Source: Dillenia suffruticosa (Eukaryota; Streptophyta; Magnoliopsida; Dilleniales; Dilleniaceae). From it: 64,000 bases of DNA. A model generated the notes under the pieces. That model was not told where the DNA came from. It did no database searches and saw only the letters and a list, made by a program, of their open reading frames with translations. The stretch covers positions 8,253,501 to 8,317,500 of the forward strand of contig JAVTVX010000019.1 of the NCBI GenBank assembly GCA_033439265.1, written 5' to 3'. Below, in pieces: positions 12,002 through 24,613 of this stretch. The translations under genes and the position numbers were made by a program. How positions within the stretch are numbered: position 1 is the first letter of the stretch; every line of letters begins with the position of its first letter.

Positions 12002-12208
12002 TCTTTGGTAAAATTTGTAATGAAATATTTAAAATTTTTAATTTTTTTATATATTATAATATAAATTAATATCGATAATTATCATATTAAAATTTATTGT
12101 AATTTATCTTTGGTAAAATTTGTAATGAAATATTTAATTTTTTTAATTTTTTTATATATTATAATATAAATTAATATCGATAATTATCATATCAAAATTC
12201 ATTGTAAT
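12002..12208. repeat. 105-bp tandem duplication
   Basis: TTTGGTAAAATTTGTAATGA recurs at 12004 and 12109, and the sequence between is nearly identical in both copies, giving two copies of about 105 bp. It is a local duplication of one member of the dispersed AT-rich repeat family. Confidence 0.85.
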
Positions 12209-13060
12209 ATATAGTAATATATATAGCAATATATATATATATATTATATAATAATATAAGATTGATATTATTATATTATTGGAAAATGGTGAATATGTAT
12301 CTTAATTTTTTGTAATTTTTTTACATTTTCATTTTACCTTCTTGGATATACCACTTTTTCAAATTAAATTAATAACAAACAAATTTTCAAAATAAAATTT
12401 TAAAATCTCTTTTTCCGGATATTTTTTTATTATACAATTTTCCTGCCCTTTTTCATTACACATTTTTCATCTTCCAATTTTTTTCTTTTTTTTTTCAAAA
12501 ATACGGATGATATTTCTTTATATTTCACTCTCCTTTTTTTTTTCTTATCTGCCACCTTTTTTTTTCCTTATCTTACTCTCATTCAACCTTTTGTTCTCTC
12601 TTTTTTTTTTTCAGTTTACAAATTTCAGGTATTTAAATATAATATATAATTGTTTAGATGAATATTATATTTGAAGATGATATAGATTTTTTATATTATC
12701 ATTGACAAATAAATTTTAGATAAATTTCGCAGACGTAATTTTTCACAAATAAATATCATTTGAAAAACAAAAAATTAGAAAAAATAAATTAAAACAAATA
12801 ATAAAGAGACACAATTAAATAAAAATGGAAGTAACAGAAATGACACAGCTTGCCATGTGTCTCATTTTTCTTTTTTTTTTCTTTTATTCTCTACCTTCCA
12901 CAGATTATGATAAATTATTTAATATTTTATATTTTAGTAAATATTTATAATTAAATATATAAATTTATTAAATTAATAATATATTATAATTTAAATTAAT
13001 ATTAATAACCATCATTTTATATTATCGCACTAATATAATAATATCATTCATTCAAAATTA

Positions 13061-13245
13061 TCATTACTTACCACTTATTATCACAATTACCAATATTTTT
13101 ATTACAATTTATCACAACTTATCATTACTTACCACTTATTATCATCACAATTACCAACATTTTTATCACAACTTATCACAACCTATCATTACTTACCACT
13201 TATTTTCACAATTACCAACTTTTTTATTTCAATTTATCATAAATT
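13061..13245. repeat. about 62-bp tandem repeat, three copies
   Basis: TCATTACTTACCACTTATT begins at 13061, 13122 and 13186 (periods 61 and 64), each followed by CACAATTACCAA. The array is noncoding and AT-rich. Confidence 0.8.
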
Positions 13246-13889
13246 AAAAAAATTCTATAAATTCTATAAATTATCACAACTTATTTATAAAATGGTTTAT
13301 ATAAATTCTATAAAAACACAAAATAAGAAAAAAAAATACAAATACAATTAAATTAAATTAAATTAAATTAATGAAAATATAAAATGATAAAATGTAATAG
13401 TTGAAATATAAATTAAAATAAAACTTAAATTACTACTATTTACCATCCATATAGTAACAACTTACTATTTACTATTTACAACAACTATATATCATAAACT
13501 TACCACGTGTCCCTTTTCTTTCTTTTTTTTTTTTTTTAGTCTCAACTTTTCTCACTTTCATATTAATAAAAATGTCCGTTGTCAAAATACTAAAAAATAA
13601 CGAAAAAAAAGTTATCTCTCTTTTTTATTTTTTCTTTTTTTCTCTCAACCTTCCACACTTTTTTCTACTTTTCTTTTTTCTTTTTTTTTCTATACAAAAA
13701 TATTTAAATTTTTTAAATTGTTAATATAAGAGAATTTAAAATAATATTAACTAACATATATTCTCCAATAATTTATAATTTATAATAATATATACAGTAC
13801 TAATATTATGTATGTATTATTAGAAAATGGTATATTGTATATTTCAAAATAATTCTAATTTTTTTATAAATTTTTTATATTTTTACAAA

Positions 13890-15700
13890 TTTCTCACAAA
13901 TTATTACCACTACTTATCACAAGTTATAGGTTACCACTACTTAAGTTGTTACCATTACTTATCACACATTATTAACATCACAGATTATAACGTCATCACA
14001 GATTATAACGTATTACAATACACATAACACACTTTATCATAAATTATTCCCTTCTATATTAACTCTAAAATTTTAAACTGTTTCTAAAAATTATATAAAT
14101 ATATATAGAAATATAACATTTGCAAATAGTAGAATACAAGTTATCATAATTATAGATTTATACAAACAGTATGGTTAAGTAAATCCAGTAGACCTGATTA
14201 GTTTCAAATCGTCTCTAAAAATATTATATTTACCAAACTACAAAAGATAATCATCAGAAATTGAATATCATTTTTACCGACGGTCCTGTTAACTTTACTC
14301 ACGGTTTATAAACTTTTCTCGACATTATAATTTATACTGTTAAAATATGTATATATTTTTCTACGGTTTTGTAAAAAACGTCGGTATAGGTAAGAAGAAA
14401 CCATTGTTAAAGGTTACCGATAATAAAAGTTACCGTCAGTATAGAGATATAATTTTGTAATGAACTCATTAGTTAAACCTCAACATTTAGGTAAGTTCAT
14501 ATTATATATCCAACCTCTATCATTCTACATTTTCTTTATTCACAAATTTAAGATTTATAAAATATTTATAAAATGTTCTACTAACAAAAGATACTTGATT
14601 GGAGGGGGAAAAAAAGAGTTACCATAGCTCCAAGAAGATCTCATATAGTCATCCTCATTATTCAATACTTTCAAATAAATCCATTAATGTATGATACGAT
14701 GATTGAACACAATACTTTTTAAATAAAATTTTAAATTTAAATATTATGAATAAAAAAATAGAAATTATAAAAATAATTGATTGTATATATCATGTATACT
14801 AGAATCCATGATAATTTAATATGTAAAAAATATAGAAAGATAAATATTACATTGATGAAATATGTGATTGTGTGAGGAGGGCCATTTGTCACATATGGAC
14901 TTATAAGTGCACTCCTACTCATAAAAATACAATTAATTTTATTTTTCTATTTTTCTTTCATATGCCATATATACATATTAATTAGGTAAATACTATTTAA
15001 AATAACAAAATAGAGCTTGAAATAAATATATAAGTTGTTCTTTAAAAAAAATTATATAACATAAGCTTGTTGTTGTAAATTTTAAAAATTACAAATATTA
15101 AAATAATGAATAATTGTAGAAAATTGATTGTATATATCATATAATATGTCACTCAAAAATTACACAATTATTAATTGTATTAGCAAAGTTTATTATAATA
15201 TGCTATGTACCGGCAATGGATATACATGAGGGACAAGGAACAACAAGAAAATAACATTAATCAGGATGGAAAAATGAATACCTCAAATGCTTGGATAGCT
15301 GCTTTTCTCCCCTCTACCTGAGTTACCCATCCAACCCAAACAAACACCAAACACCTCTGCAGCACAAAATATTTAATGTTATTTATGAACATTTAATGTT
15401 ATTTACTCCTAAATTATTTTATAATGTTATTATCCTAGATATTTTCTAACATTTTATGAACATTTAACAAAATAATGATACCACTTAAAATTTTCCTAGA
15501 AACTTTGCTATTTTTATTAAAAAAAATTGTAATGTGCATACGTTTTGTTTGCCAATTAATTTATATTATTTAAAGAAAAATATTGAACAAAATATGCAAA
15601 AAAAAAGTTATAATTAATTTAAATAAAATATTAATTTATAATTGATTTAAATAAAATTTATAAAATAAAATTTATAATTTATAAAAAATAAAAATAATAT
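13890..15700. other. AT-rich intergenic DNA with repeat fragments
   Basis: No supportable gene. The segment at about 14275-14460 has paired motifs of the ACCGACGG / CCGTCAG kind that look like decayed transposon DNA. An exon-like block on the minus strand at about 15286-15360 is treated under findings. The rest is AT-rich without recognisable structure. Confidence 0.5.
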
Positions 15701-15908
15701 ATATATATAAAAAATTGGGATTCGGCGGCCAATAGCCACCGAAACGGGGGAGGGAAGGGAGGGGGAGGCCAAATCTAGCAGTAGTCGTCGGATCTGGAGT
15801 CCAGTGGTAGCCATCAGATCTGGAGTCTAGTGGTATGCCGACGCCGGACCTTGTGCAGAGAAAAAGAGAAAGAGAATGGGAGACATACCTTGTTGCTCCA
15901 GCCCACGG

Positions 15909-15910
15909 GA

Positions 15911-15959
<49 letters not shown>

Positions 15960-15966
15960 GGAGTGT
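15909..15966. repeat. (GAGAGT)n microsatellite
   Basis: About eight head-to-tail GAGAGT units. It produces a Ser-Glu repeat frame on one strand and a Ser-His repeat frame on the other; both are artefacts of the microsatellite. Confidence 0.9.
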
Positions 15967-16004
15967 GAGAGAGACATCCCTTGTTCAACTTTTGGTTTCA
16001 ACAT

Positions 16005-17641
16005 ATTTACAATCAGCGACGAACTTGATTGGTCATCGCTAAATCAACAATAAACATGGGAGTTCATCACTCAATCACTGATAAAGCGATGAACAGGTGA
16101 ATTCATCGCTAATTGAACAATGAACAGAATAGTTCATCACTAGTTCAATGATGAATAAAGTAGTTCGTTGCTAAGTTAGCAATGAGGCAACAAATAGGCG
16201 TATTTATCACTGAATCAACGATAAACATGCATGTTCGTCACTGAGTCAGTGACAAGTATTGTAGTTCGTCGCTAAATCAGTGATGAACGTGATAGTTATC
16301 ACTAATTTATGACAAACGTGAATGGTTAATTGAGTGTAACCTTTTCAAGTCAGTGAGAAACTATAATTTTCATCGCTAATCAGTGACCAATACAGACTTT
16401 CGTTGCTAAAATTTGTGACAAACACTTCGTTCATCGCTAAAATTTATGACGGAGGATATTATTCATCGCTAATTTAACAACAAAACTGATAATTCGTCAC
16501 TAAATCAGTGACGAATTAGTATGTTCGTCGGTAATAAGCGATAAACATTATTGTTTATCACAAACTTGCAACGAATTTTATAATAAAAATTTAATTACAT
16601 CCACTAAACTGTGAAATTAGAGACAACTAACAACGATATTTAAGTTCAATGTATGCAACAACGAAATTATAGACAAAAAATATTCATTATATTGATCATC
16701 AATAAAAAAAAAATTCTTTTTCACACCTAGATTATGACTTAAATACTTAAACAAATTTATAACTTTGTGACTTATATAAATATATACTCAAATGTTTATA
16801 TGAATTGATTCTACCACTGTAAAAGATAATACTCAATTACCATTTTTTACATAAATAGAAAATGAATGAATTATTTATTATCAAAAGTGATTTATTTGAT
16901 GAGAATTTTAACATTCACTACGTATTCAACCGATTTCATTACTCCAAAAATGGTCAAAATAGAGACAATTAAAAAGGTTACATAAGTGAGCGTAGAAGGA
17001 ATTTAATCACAAAATTTGAAATGAGATTTTAAATACTGTTGAAATTAGTGATAAATTTAGCTATAAATATTTAGTTTGCGGCTAATTAGCAACCAATTTA
17101 GCTACGAATTGTTGAAATTTTGTGAAGAAGTCCATATTTGTCACTAATTAACAATAAATTTAGCAACGAACTTAGATGCTCGTCATGGATTCAGTGACAA
17201 AATGATCTGTTGGTTGCAAAATTAGTGATGAACTATATTGTTTGTCACCCATTTAGTGACGAACATTACTATCATCACTGAATTAGCGACAAACATTATA
17301 TTTCGTTGCTGAATCAGTGACCATGGTGGGGTTCATTGTAGATTTAGCAACGAATATTATATTCATCACTGATTTACTGACAAACTTCCTCGTTTGTTGT
17401 AGATTTAGCGACCAAATTGTATTTCGTCAGTAATTAGCAATGAAATTCTGTTCGCAGCTAATTAGCCATGAATTTAGCAACGAAGTTTATGTTTGTTGCT
17501 AATTTTGTGATGGATTGTTTCATCGCTAATTTCATTGCAAAATAGCGACCAATCTGATTTTTGTTGCTAATTTCGTTGTAAAATGCGACAAACACTATTA
17601 GTTGCTAAAATTCATCTCTAAATCTGTGTTTTTTTGTAGTG
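16005..17641 (+). mobile_element. CACTA-like element end with self-complementary repeats
   Basis: Dozens of diverged copies of a short palindromic motif (variants of TTCGTCGCTAA / TTAGCGACGAA, often paired around CAGTGACGAAC) fill 16010-16580 and 17040-17630. The array stops at GTGTTTTTTTGTAGTG (17626-17641), whose complement CACTACAAAAAAACAC is a typical CACTA (En/Spm) terminus. Subterminal arrays of short repeats beside a CACTA tip are known as transposase binding regions. The other end and a transposase were not found, so this is a non-autonomous or truncated copy, and the left boundary is only where the repeats begin. Confidence 0.65.
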
Positions 17642-19052
17642 TAACACAAATCAAAACCAAGATAAAGAGTGTACTAACGAATGATAGTTGTTGTGGTCCA
17701 ATATTGGAAACGATTTCGAAAAGCCGACAACAGGTTGACATGGTTTGGATCTAGAGATGAAGAAGATGGACACATAAATCGTAAGAATCAAAGGTATGCA
17801 AACAATTATCATTTAAAAGTTAAAAAGTTCTGTTTTTAGGCAAAATTTAGATATAGGGGAATATTTTGATTGGATTAGTACATCTAACCGTTTTTATGAA
17901 TGTGTGGCAATTTCTCATTATACGATGGTCAAAACGGTAGCATATAAATTTATAATGTGTCTCAGACATGGTAGGATAATGAAGTTGCATTTAGGAGGAG
18001 AGATCATATGATGCCCGTAGAGATTTGGAGTGTAATGAAAGAACAAAAGTTTTAACCCCTAAATTATTAATAATATTTGTTCAACAAATATCAATGGTAT
18101 GGTGAGGGTAGCAAGTGTATCACGTGCTATATGAAGGAATTCCTATGTTCAGCTGCTAGAAAAAACTTTAAGGAAATCCCACAGCACTCGTGTGTACTAG
18201 ATATATTAATGGGTTGAGGTAAAAAAAATTAAAAAAAAATTCCATCAAAGTAGAATTAAGTTGTTAATTTTGAACAATGTCAATAATGCAAAAATATATG
18301 TATGGCATTGAAGGCGAGATAACGATTGATTGTAACGAAGGCCAGTAAATATGAAGCAAGTGTGTTGGCCAGTTCAAAAACCGAACTTAAGACTGAATTC
18401 TTCTCGGGTGGGAGAGGTTTATGGAGAACAAGGGTCCTTTAAATCCAAAAATGGAGTCAACTACATAAAATGAGGTGTTGGAGGTAGGTTTGACTCCACA
18501 AATAATGCCTCTACTGATTCGAATTGGTTACCTGTCTATCTTGATCAATGAGACCTGTAAAAAACTGCCAGAAAGTGGTCTGATGGAGGAGATTCCGACA
18601 CTCAAATCAAAGAGTGGTTTTCGAAAGAAAAATAGACTAAAAATAGAGAGCTATATTATGTTGTTGCGTGCTATATGTAAGTTTTGAGAGCATGAAGACT
18701 TACCTGACCGGTTGACTTAATGATGTATATATAGCCCGTGTGTATGAGTCCCATATGCACTCAGGGTGCTAAAACCCTGGTTTCCATATGAAAATACTTC
18801 CGAGCTTATAGGACCATTAAGGAAAGATTCTGATGAGATCTAGGATCCTTCTGATTATGGAAGTTCTACTTACCGAAGGACTTCTTTCCTTGTCAATTAG
18901 GATTTAGAATCTCTTTGCTGACCAAAAAATATCATATCCAGGATTTTAGGAAAATGGAATATTACTCTAGGTAGACTAAAGACCGAGCACAGAAGAGGTG
19001 TCGTGACTAATTAGTTAACTATCGCAGAGGGTTTGGTCGGTAAGTATCGAGG
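17642..19052. other. unassigned DNA left of the solo LTR
   Basis: Less AT-rich than the neighbouring intergenic DNA, with short frames such as 18475-18687 (70 codons) that carry no domain I recognise. Because the solo LTR inserted at 19057/22806, this stretch originally continued at 22811. The combined sequence may be an old retroelement, since 22811-22920 resembles gypsy reverse transcriptase, but nothing on this side could be assigned. Confidence 0.4.
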
Positions 19053-19057
19053 GAAAG
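19053..19057. repeat. target site duplication, left copy
   Basis: GAAAG immediately before the LTR start TGTCACG, matched exactly by GAAAG at 22806-22810 just after the LTR end. Five bases is the usual duplication length for gypsy integrase. Confidence 0.88.
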
Positions 19058-21694
19058 TGTCACGCCCCGAACCGGGGTCATGAACAGCCGCCCGTTGCCT
19101 TGGATGCCGGCTACATTTTTATAAAAAATCGGACAGAAGCTTTCCATATTTCGAAAGTCTCTCAAGTATAACTTGACCTGTATATCAACATTCATCCTGT
19201 AAAATAAATAAATGGCCATCCTAGCCTCTCTAAAATCAACCAATGCCACAACCAACATCCAGAATAACGCAAGGCTATAAAAATTTCTAGTAGACCAAGC
19301 CACAAACCTCTACTGTCATGCCCAACTAGAGCATGAACAACCGCCGCATCGAGCGGACCTAAAATTTACATAATATACAATAATTTTCCCAAGTGACATT
19401 CAAATACGTACAATCGTCTCAATGCAAATAAACTATGAGAGTTTCACAAATAAATATACATAAATTATACAATCATCCCAAAAATAAATAAATAAGTACA
19501 TTTATCAAACTAAAATCTCCAATAATCTTAACGGAAGATATGGTAACATTCATACCCAAATCCAGTACTATCAAGTCCACGTCGCAATAATACAATCACA
19601 ACAACACTTCCTCAGTTCACGATTAATCCTGTGGGAAAGAAAGTGAGGGGTGAGTATTTATGGGAGAATACTCAGCAAGTGAGGGGATTGATATTATGCT
19701 ATCAATATCGAGGGTGAATTTGGAGTGTCAAAACATGTAACAAAATATCGAGTGTGCGAAAATAACGTACTGTTTCAGAATAAAACATATCTCGAGGCAC
19801 ACATTAGAAAATAATATATGCATCCATCATGTATCAAGTCACATATGTAGAGCCGGCCGAACAAACAACCCTGGCAATAGTCTACCTAGACCAAGGATAG
19901 GCGCATTAGGGGTTTTCACTATACAAATATCAAATAATGGCTCTCTACCCTAATGTTAGCCACAGACTACTCAAACTAGCTTGTAAATAATAATAATAAT
20001 ACATATATATAGTCGGCCGTGTATAGTGTCCCGCCCAGTGCTAGACAGAGGTAAACTCACGTCCTCCCCGATGAGGGTCAACCTGGGACACCCATACATA
20101 TGACGATTTGACGGATACCTCCGGCCAAAGTGTATCCGGGCACAAGAGGTGCCTCTACCAAATATCCTTCGTAGCTATGAAATACTATAGGAAGCATATC
20201 ACTATATCACCAAGTCAGCCGGACACGTAGCCCCTTGCATCACATCATCATGTCGGCCGGGCATATAACCCCATGCATCGTAACATAATTTCGGCCGGGC
20301 GTATAGCGCAAATAGTACATATAAATCCATTTAAAACTACGTGTCAATACAGTAAAAGTATTTAAAACATGTCAATATGTTAAAAAAAATGACACAGTAT
20401 CCGTTTATCAAACTCATGGATGCAAATCAATAAAATCAACAGTTGGGACACTCTAATGCTCACAAAAATATGTCTATCAAAATCCAAAAATTTAGTTTTC
20501 ACATGTATAGAAATCATGTCGTTTGAAAATCGATAAAACATGATTTGTCAATCACTAGAAGATGTCAAAGTCCCACTCACAATATAGGAGAGGGTAGCGC
20601 ACTCTCTAATAATACCACGAAGTGAAGAAAGAGTACTCCCCTCAATCGATCAAGCACTATATCACTACAATAAAAGTTTACACATAACATATTAAATGTG
20701 TTATAGCATTTGGGAATTAAAGGTTACACTTTAACTCTCCATTTCAACTATCCAAATAATAACTCCAACCACACATTATCAGAGGTACCCAATGCAATGA
20801 ATGCGATGCTAACATCAACTATTTACATTATCATTCACATCTCCAATGTCTTCTCTAAATCATCAAAATGGCAACATAGGGTACACACCATGAAAACACC
20901 CAACTCAAGATAAAATCATAATGCTATTAACCATCAAATGTATCGTTCATCTATCCAATACAACACCATAGCATATATCTACCATATATGCATACTCACA
21001 CATGTCCTTGAAAAATCTTATCATTTACACATTCTTATCATCCTTATACCTACATATAAACCTTCATTTTGCTTATTAAACACCATTCCCAATACTCCTA
21101 ACAATATGCTATACTTAGGTTCCCTCCAATGTACTTAGCCAAGGCATTGCCCATATATAGGGTCACAACTTTCACCTCAAAAATCAGCATGCATATACCC
21201 ATAACTTCTCATGCTCATGCCCTATATTTTATTTGCATATGGTCACTAATGCATCACAAAAATCTATACACATTTGGACTCCTTTAGTGCAGAAAATCTT
21301 GTACTCATTCCTACTCTCTTTTATGCATTAACACACATATGTACACACTTTACTTCATGCCAAATTTCTGCACGTGTAATAACACAAAAATCCTACATTT
21401 AACCTAATTAACCACATACAACGCCGAAAAATGCATTCTATGAGAATCTAGTTTACATTCTAGTATATACAAAACTTTTTATCTTAAATTTACTCTAAAT
21501 TCGATAACCAAATTGAACGGGTCCGAAATCACTCACCTAGGGTTTTTTTTTTCGGATCGCAGACCTTTGTTTGAATGTCTCCTCGATCACTCCAAGATCT
21601 GAAATACTACCTATCAAGACAGAGTTTATTAGTTAGGTTCAAATACTTAGATCGGAAGCAAAACCCTAAGTCAGTTACTTGCGTGGATGTTTGT

Positions 21695-22120
21695 CGGCTG
21701 TCACGGGCTCACGGGCCATCGCGGGCTCGTGGGCTACAGCGGGCTTGTGGGTTTGCGGGTCAGCGGGCCAATAGGCTTTGGCTAGCGGACTCGTTGGTCT
21801 GTGGGCCAGTGGGCTAGCGGGCCGGCAGGCCTGCAAGCTGATGGGCTTGGCGGGTCTGCGGGTTGGCGGGCTTATAGCTGATGGGTCTGTGGGCTGGCGG
21901 GTCTGCGGGCTGGCGGGCCTGCGGCTGATGGGCCTGCGGGCCGGCAGTAGCTCGCGGGCCGCATGGCTTGCGAGCCGGTGGTGGCTCGCGGGCCGCAGTG
22001 GCTTGCTGGCCGCAGTGGCTTACTGGCAGCAGTGGCTTACGAGCTAGTGCGCGCTCGTGCGCTGGCTCGCGCTCATGTGTTGGCTCGCACTCGGGCCTGG
22101 CTCACGCTCGCGGCATGGCT
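21695..22120. repeat. degenerate GC-rich short-period repeat inside the solo LTR
   Basis: Imperfect repetition of GGGCTGGCGGGTCTGCGG-like units of roughly 10-18 bases. It keeps several frames open and yields Gly/Ala/Leu/Arg-rich hypothetical peptides that have no recognisable domain. Confidence 0.7.
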
Positions 22121-22419
22121 TGATTGCTTGCAAGCGTTGGGTTGCACTCGTAGAGGCTCGTGGGAGGAGACGATTGTCGCGTGCTGTGGCGGAAGGCGGT
22201 GCTCACGGGAGGAAAGGCACGATCGGTCACGACTTGTGGCGGAGGGATGCGAGGTGGCGAATTTGGGCGAAGCCAAAGAGAGAGAGGATGAAATAAAGAG
22301 AGACAGTAAGCGGGGTAGAGAGAGAAGACAGAGCGGGAGAGGGTGGCAGTGGCACGTGGTAGAGGAAGATGATCGACCACGGCAGAGGAAGATGAACGGC
22401 CACGGAAGAGGAAAAATCG

Positions 22420-22424
<5 letters not shown>

Positions 22425-22454
<30 letters not shown>
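22425..22454. repeat. (AG)n microsatellite
   Basis: About 15 uninterrupted AG dinucleotides within the solo LTR; it encodes apparent Arg-Glu or Ser-Leu runs in the overlapping frames. Confidence 0.9.
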
Positions 22455-22457
<3 letters not shown>

Positions 22458-22805
22458 TTAAGGTTTCCAACCCTAATCCCCAAATCATATTTGGGGATGC
22501 AGCGTTTTGCCCCAAAACGCTGCGTCTCCATTTTTTGTAATTATATATATATATTTATGCATATATATTTTCATACTCATATTTCGTTAGAAATGCGAAT
22601 TTCATAAAAATGGGGTTTATTTCGATTTGTCGATTCGGCAATTTAAAATATATAAAAAATTTAATTTAAATATCCCAAAATCAAAAATCAAATTTAAATA
22701 AATAAAATCTCTCTCTATATAATGAACTGATGAATATCTCATTTTTTTTATATATATATTTCGAAAATGGTACTCTTCTACGGATATCGCAGTGTCGGTG
22801 TTACA

Positions 22806-22810
22806 GAAAG
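22806..22810. repeat. target site duplication, right copy
   Basis: GAAAG directly after the solo LTR end TTACA; identical to 19053-19057. Confidence 0.88.
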
Positions 22811-22925
22811 GGCAGCATCTTGTTTGTGCGAATTACTGAGCTCAAGTTTTGTGATAATGGGTTTTTGGGCCATGTATTATCATTTGTCCTTACTCCTTAT
22901 GTCATTCTGAAGAAAATAATATAGG
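22811..22925 (+). pseudogene. possible gypsy reverse transcriptase scrap
   Basis: One frame reads LFVRITELKFCDNGFLGHVLS, which resembles the conserved RT block of gypsy elements in which a Lys-Cys-Glu-Phe-like stretch is followed by FLGH-V/I-S (compare the same block of the element at 1-8343). It is short and lacks the active site. It begins right at the solo LTR insertion point, so the other half would be to the left of 19053, where I could not find it. Confidence 0.3.
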
Positions 22926-23900
22926 GAGTAAGTTTAGAGTTTACTACCTGAAAGGTTACGGTGGTGTTAATGGAGATAACCACCAAATAAATAACCCTAA
23001 AATAAATGCTACTAGGAAGTTCAAGAGTTTAAATTCTCCATTCTTTGCGCATGTCTTTCATTAGGGCATTTTAGTTGCCTTCAGTCATAGAGATCACATC
23101 TTCATGATTATAAATAGGATAGGAGGTATCAGTACTGTCATAAAAGTAATCTTGAGCGATTCGAAATTGACTTCATGAGATTTTTTGTTGAGAGTCCATG
23201 CTTCCAAGAAACAACTCAAATGTGGGTTCTGAACCACAAAACTTGGTGGTTTGGAAGACTTATGCCGATACAAGGTCCCATCAAGAATGGGGCTACCGAT
23301 ACAAAGTGCCACAATACGTTCGAGATCCTGACTTTATAGTAGAATCTGTCAGAATTTCTCAAGAATGCTGGCTGTAGGTATAGAGAGTTCTTAGCTCGGA
23401 TAGGAGAGATTTTTGTTCATAGTAGAAACTCTCTTCTCAAGATCAGAATCATCGTTCGACCCTTGGTGTAACAATAGCTAAGAATTTTTCTTCAACCCTT
23501 TTCGACTCGGGCGATAAAAGGAGTTGGGAGATTGGAGGGGGCCAACGATGAAGAAGGCATGAAATTTGATGCATCTTTTCTGTCCCTTTTTGGCTAACTA
23601 TGAACTTCTTCAATGTCCTTTTCGACTTCATTTGTAAAATTTTTGTAATTTTTCTTCTAATTATACGATACCTTTTTTGCTCAGTGCAGAACTTTGTACT
23701 TCTCGATTCGTTTGTATCAGTTCAATCAAGTAATAACATTAGCGAATAACCTACTTGTTCTTTCTACACGGCATGTCTTCTCTTGTACTTGTAATGCAAA
23801 ATGTAATAATATTTCTTGATACATTTGAATCATTCAACTAGCATTTTCCTTAGTAGATTATATATGTATAATCATTGATGGACTCGTTTTAAAGGTTAAC
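22926..23900. other. unassigned DNA, probably decayed retroelement
   Basis: No gene recognised. The frame at 23449-23631 on the minus strand has no domain. Given the Tat-type pol fragment and minisatellite that follow on the minus strand, this could be the 3' noncoding region or LTR of that element, but no LTR ends were seen. Confidence 0.35.
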
Positions 23901-23939
23901 CAAAAGTAGGGGTCATACCTACTTGTCAGGGAGATGCAT

Positions 23940-24510
23940 CCCTAGTGAATGACACCCTACGTTCGATCGAGAGAATTCCAACGATAGGATGGGTCGTATC
24001 AACTCAACCGCAAGATATATCCCCTATTGTCGACACATTACATTTGGTAGGATATTCAATCAAGAAAATTCAAATGACATTATGTTCGGTAGGATATTTG
24101 ATCAAGAGAGTTCAAATGATAAGATGGGTCGTGTCTACCCATCGGGGAGTTACATAGCTTATTAATGACACGTTATGTTTGGTTGGGTATTCAATCAAGA
24201 GAGTTCAAATGACGTTACATTGGTAGGATATTCAATCGAGAGAGTTCAAATAATATGGTAGGCCGTGTCTACCCATCAGGGATTACATCTCTTATTGACA
24301 ACATGCCACATTCGGTAGGATATTCAATCGAGAAAGTTCAAATAATAGGATGGGTCGTGTCTTCCCATCAAGAAGTTACGTCCCTTATTGATGACACGCT
24401 GGTTCGGTAAGATACTCAATCGAAAGAGTTCAAACAATAGGATGTGTCATGTCTACTCATTAGAGGATTACGTACCTTCTTGACGACACGCTACATTCGA
24501 TATAGATATA
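23940..24510 (-). repeat. minisatellite, about 92-102 bp units
   Basis: The block GGTAGGATATTCAATCGAG followed by AGTTCAAATGATAGGATGGG, then GTCGTGTCTACCCATC and a TTATTGA.GACACG segment, repeats with starts near 24046, 24088, 24181, 24222, 24314 and 24416. Full units are about 92-102 bp; two shorter ones of about 41 bp lack the middle. On the minus strand the array lies just downstream of the Tat-type pol stop at 24614, the position where Tat-lineage elements often carry tandem repeats. The strand given is that of the associated element. Confidence 0.85.
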
Positions 24511-24613
24511 AAAATAGATCAGTTGGTAGATAGGTTAAAGGACCCTAGAGGTCTTACTCGACTATTCGACTAAATACGAACCAAAACTTGTGTCCATGAG
24601 AGAGCGACGATCA

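Larger units (their letters stand above)
10180..13890. repeat. dispersed AT-rich repeat family (several diverged copies)
   Basis: Similar segments occur at about 10190-10275, 10640-10880, 12004-12350, 12920-13040 and 13690-13890. Each has a TTTGGTAAA.TTTGTAAT..AAATAT block, then AATATTATAA.TTAAATTAATAT, then GATAAT.ATCAT, then TATTAGAAAATGG. A second shared block (AATTTGTGATGTGGTGCAAA) is at about 10440 and 11020. These are copies or pieces of one noncoding repeat, with no ends defined and no coding capacity. Confidence 0.6.
19058..22805 (+). mobile_element. solo gypsy LTR (3748 bp)
   Basis: Starts TGTCACGCCCCGAAC and ends GTGTCGGTGTTACA, the same termini as the gypsy LTR at 5584-8343, and shares internal blocks with it (around 19950-20190 against 6300-6560). 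It is flanked by the 5-bp duplication GAAAG. No primer site, polypurine tract or pol sequence lies inside, so it is a solo LTR left after recombination between two LTRs. It is about 1 kb longer than its relative. Extra length comes from an internal partial duplication of its own start (19058 and 19314) and a GC-rich repeat block (21695-22120). All open frames inside are incidental. Strand is assigned by terminus order only; the relative's coding is on the opposite strand to this reading. Confidence 0.9.

Noticed and set aside
20652..20680. CACTACAATAAAAG as a CACTA element start inside the solo LTR
   Set aside because: No matching inverted end or target duplication nearby, and it lies in ordinary LTR sequence.
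22073..22607. Long overlapping open frames on both strands in the solo LTR
   Set aside because: They are produced by GC-rich short repeats and an (AG)n run, with no domain, and lie within a retrotransposon LTR.
23940..24510. CRISPR-like array
   Set aside because: Whole units are repeated without unique spacers, unit lengths vary, and the DNA is from a plant nucleus; it is a minisatellite.
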